Below are positions 63,492-64,000 of a stretch of 64,000 bases of DNA, in pieces. The notes beneath the pieces are model-generated. The model saw nothing but the letters and a program-made list of their open reading frames with translations, did no database searches and was not told where the DNA came from. The stretch comes from Actinomycetaceae bacterium zg-1166. GTDB lineage: Bacteria > Actinomycetota > Actinomycetes > Actinomycetales > Actinomycetaceae. The stretch covers positions 372,001-436,000 of the forward strand of contig CP064953.1 of assembly GCA_015679245.1 (NCBI GenBank), in the 5' to 3' direction. Position 1 is the first letter of the stretch, and each line of letters opens with the position of its first letter. The translations under genes were made by a program, and so were the position numbers.

Positions 63492-64000
63492 TCAGCCTTC
63501 AGAGAGTACCGCGTCCTCCAGTGGCCAGTGTCGCGGTGGACGAAGGGGGACGTGGCCGCGCATGGAACCTTTGCGGCTAAGGAAGGCGAGGAACTCCGCA
63601 TGTGCCTCGCTTGCCATCGTGTGCAGATCCTTGAGGCTGTGCTCGGCCAGGGCAGGGTAGCGTGTGAGCATAGCTTCAAGGAGATTGAGAGTGGCAAGTA
63701 CATCGGCCTGGGCATTGTGAAAATCTCCACCCTCAGCGCCATAAACAGCGCAAAGATCGGCAAGGCGGCGCTTGCCGCGTCGGTAACGATCGAGGGAGCG
63801 ATCCAACTGATACGGGTCGATAACCGGGTAAGGAGGATGCCCGAGGCGCGAGGTGAGTGTGGGAAGTCCGTGCCTGGCAAGTTCAGCTTCCAGCAGCGTG
63901 AAATCATAGGAGGCGTTGAAGGCCACCACGGGATATCCTGCTGCTAAATGGGAGATAAGGAGATCCGAGATCTCGTGGAGTACCTCAGTGGGTGGACGAC
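63492..64000 (-). CDS. DnaQ-like 3'-5' exonuclease, truncated by window end
   Basis: About 169 residues of a DEDDh exonuclease are visible; the open frame continues through 64000 so the N-terminus with ExoI is outside. The visible chain starts RPPTEVLHEISDLL, then AAGYPVVAFNASYDFTLLEAEL (ExoII, with Asn-x3-Asp) and GGDFHNAQADVLATLNLLEAM (ExoIII with His and Asp). The spacing matches the DNA polymerase III epsilon-like family. Cytoplasmic. Convergent with guaB, 40 nt apart, with no clear terminator. Confidence 0.85.
   Translation of the reverse strand, partial: RPPTEVLHEISDLLISHLAAGYPVVAFNASYDFTLLEAELARHGLPTLTSRLGHPPYPVIDPYQLDRSLDRYRRGKRRLADLCAVYGAEGGDFHNAQADVLATLNLLEAMLTRYPALAEHSLKDLHTMASEAHAEFLAFLSRKGSMRGHVPLRPPRHWPLEDAVLSEG

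Overview
The window is about 64 kb of densely packed bacterial chromosome of moderately high G+C, with no phage, transposon, CRISPR or integrase signal. Gene content and order point to an actinobacterium. The backbone frr-cdsA-rlmN-dxr-rseP(rip1)-ispG-GNAT(DUF4081), then proS-rimP-nusA-ylxR-infB-rbfA-truB-ribF-rpsO-pnp-M16 peptidase-dapB-dapA-rnj-ftsK-pgsA-cinA-clgR-DUF3046, is the order I know from Mycobacterium tuberculosis (Rv2882c down to Rv2738c). Here it is interrupted by insertions and by loss of some mycobacterial genes. Family markers (Rv1264-like adenylate cyclase, actinobacterial DapD, ClgR, DUF3046, oligoribonuclease) agree. A member of the Actinomycetaceae is my best guess, but the window alone does not prove it.

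Layout. 1-7.9 kb: end of frr, phospholipid (cdsA), 23S rRNA methylation (rlmN), a tandem DivIVA-like protein, the non-mevalonate isoprenoid genes dxr and ispG, and the site-2 protease rseP. 7.9-15 kb: aldo/keto reductase, oligoribonuclease, Dps, a lipoprotein, tRNA-Arg(TCT), dapD, maf and a DUF885 metalloprotein. 15-18.3 kb: a signalling block with an adenylate cyclase followed by an OmpR-type response regulator and histidine kinase. 18.3-22.6 kb: an envelope glycopolymer block (GtrA, two LytR-CpsA-Psr proteins, a rhamnosyltransferase-like GT2). 22.7-27.4 kb: peptide deformylase, two adjacent dynamin-like GTPases and an SSB paralogue without the acidic tip. 27.6-45.8 kb: translation and RNA genes (ettA, proS, rimP, nusA, ylxR, infB, rbfA, truB, ribF, rpsO, pnp) and an M16 peptidase. 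45.8-52.4 kb: a large membrane protein with a putative alkaline-phosphatase-like ectodomain, dapB, dapA and RNase J. 52.4-55 kb: a divergent purine nucleoside phosphorylase with an NCS1 permease. 55-64 kb: ftsK, a CapA lipoprotein, pgsA, cinA, clgR, DUF3046, guaB and a truncated DnaQ-like exonuclease.

How genes work together: dapA, dapB and dapD supply the succinylase branch of diaminopimelate/lysine synthesis. cdsA and pgsA supply phosphatidylglycerol. dxr and ispG supply isoprenoids, which become the lipid carriers used by the glycopolymer block. nusA, infB, rimP, rbfA, truB, rpsO, pnp and rnj form a translation/RNA metabolism core.

The most striking signal is regulatory. At 18 gene starts a TANNNT -10 hexamer (TAGGCT five times) lies exactly 6 or 7 nt before the ATG/GTG and is mostly not accompanied by a Shine-Dalgarno sequence, so a large share of monocistronic or operon-leading genes probably give leaderless mRNAs. 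This rule also settles several ambiguous starts. No classical undescribed defence or mobile system was found. The best candidates for new biology are the adenylate cyclase leader RNA, the altered purine phosphorylase, the 775-aa membrane protein and several repeat-bearing intergenic spacers.
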